A stretch of DNA of 64,000 nucleotides from DATFDN01 sp963762525 (lineage in GTDB: Bacteria > Pseudomonadota > Alphaproteobacteria > Acetobacterales > Acetobacteraceae), in contig CAVXKT010000011.1 of the NCBI GenBank assembly GCA_963762525.1, positions 992,001-1,056,000 of the forward strand, in the 5' to 3' direction. Each line of letters begins with the position of its first letter. Position 1 is the first letter of the stretch. The position numbers were made by a program, and so were the translations under genes. The notes below the pieces were generated by a model. It searched no databases. It had not been told where the DNA came from and saw only the letters and a program-made list of their open reading frames with translations. Positions 63,692 to 64,000 of the stretch are shown here, piece after piece.

Positions 63692-64000
63692 TCGCGCTCT
63701 ACGACGAGGTCACGGAGGCGACGATCAGGGTGCTGGTCGATGGCTTCTACGCGCGTGTTCGGCGCGACCCGACGCTCGGGCCGATTTTCGCCGACGCCAT
63801 CGCCGAGGATGCCTGGCCCGCGCATCTCGAGAAGATGTACGCCTTCTGGTCGTCGGTGATGCTGACCAGCGGCCGCTACAAGGGCAACCCGGTCAGCACG
63901 CATCGCAAGGTCGCGGGTATCGTGCCGCCGTTGTTCGGCAACTGGCTCGACCTGTTCGAAGCGACCGCAACCGAATTGTTCGTTCCCGAGATCGCGGATC
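63688..64000 (+). CDS. Group III truncated haemoglobin (runs off the right edge)
   Basis: The first 104 residues are present from GTG 63688, which overlaps the previous stop. Group III marks are the B-helix Tyr in DGFYARVRRDPTLGPIFADA, HLEKMYAFWSSVMLTSGRY (Trp) and proximal His in STHRKV, followed by LFGNWLDLFEATATELF. It would bind oxygen or NO in the cytoplasm. Only the C-terminal end is cut off by the window. Confidence 0.88.
   Translation, partial: MIALYDEVTEATIRVLVDGFYARVRRDPTLGPIFADAIAEDAWPAHLEKMYAFWSSVMLTSGRYKGNPVSTHRKVAGIVPPLFGNWLDLFEATATELFVPEIAD

Overview
The window is high-GC DNA with tightly packed, often ATGA- or GTGA-overlapping genes. It most resembles an alphaproteobacterium of the Rhodospirillales/Acetobacteraceae kind. 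The supporting signs are an alphaproteobacterial LexA box (GTTC-N7-GTTC) before imuA-imuB, a RutR-type operator, DUF6166 and DUF29 proteins, ComM, heme-type bacterioferritin and a liv-type transporter. No rRNA or other marker fixes the genus. Many genes are broken by single-base indels. Others carry clean internal deletions, so sequencing error and true gene decay both have to be considered.

Layout. 0-8.2 kb: frameshifted MscS channel, 2OG-Fe oxygenase, DUF29 protein, VOC protein, a sulfatase coupled to its AraC regulator, and an MFS transporter. 8.3-13.1 kb: livHMGF-type transporter with a secreted S10 peptidase gene between livG and livF and no binding-protein gene. 13.2-21.3 kb: tRNA-Ser(GGA), bfr, DUF6166, a single-domain response regulator, comM, a divergent flavin oxidoreductase / ATP-grasp pair, an AhpD-like gene and thiSG. 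21.4-24.4 kb: SOS-controlled imuA-imuB, a set of 32-bp-period repeats and a cupin gene.

24.5-35.7 kb is the most striking part. A RutR-like regulator faces a 9.6-kb run of ten co-directional, nearly gapless genes across a perfect RutR operator. The run encodes a GTP-cyclohydrolase-II-like URC1 enzyme and uracil phosphoribosyltransferase (URC-type uracil catabolism). These are followed by a Tat-exported binding protein, ABC ATPase and permease, then an FAD oxidoreductase, class III CoA-transferase, enoyl-CoA hydratase, ferredoxin and amidohydrolase. The pathway of the last five genes is not one I recognise. A link to 3-hydroxypropionate, the reported URC end product, is a testable guess.

35.9-59.3 kb is an accessory stretch. 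It holds a LysR stub fused to an IS256 relic, an intact ba3-type cytochrome oxidase operon with three cytochrome c genes (37.3-42.5 kb), and IS630 and IS66 remnants. It also holds a translationally coupled but heavily frameshifted minus-strand operon: TPP enzyme, alcohol dehydrogenase, class III PHA synthase PhaE/PhaC, CoA-transferase and alpha/beta hydrolase. From 52.4 to 57.2 kb nearly every gene except isocitrate dehydrogenase carries an internal deletion: acnA, an MFS-to-binding-protein chimera, an IS630 transposase, DUF1254 and a resolvase. Two mobile-element-type genes, an intact IS630 copy and tRNA-Arg(CCG) follow.

59.4-64 kb returns to ordinary, intact genes: an SDR enzyme, a membrane-associated protein of unknown function, a large GT2 glycosyltransferase, a small membrane protein and a truncated haemoglobin running off the end.
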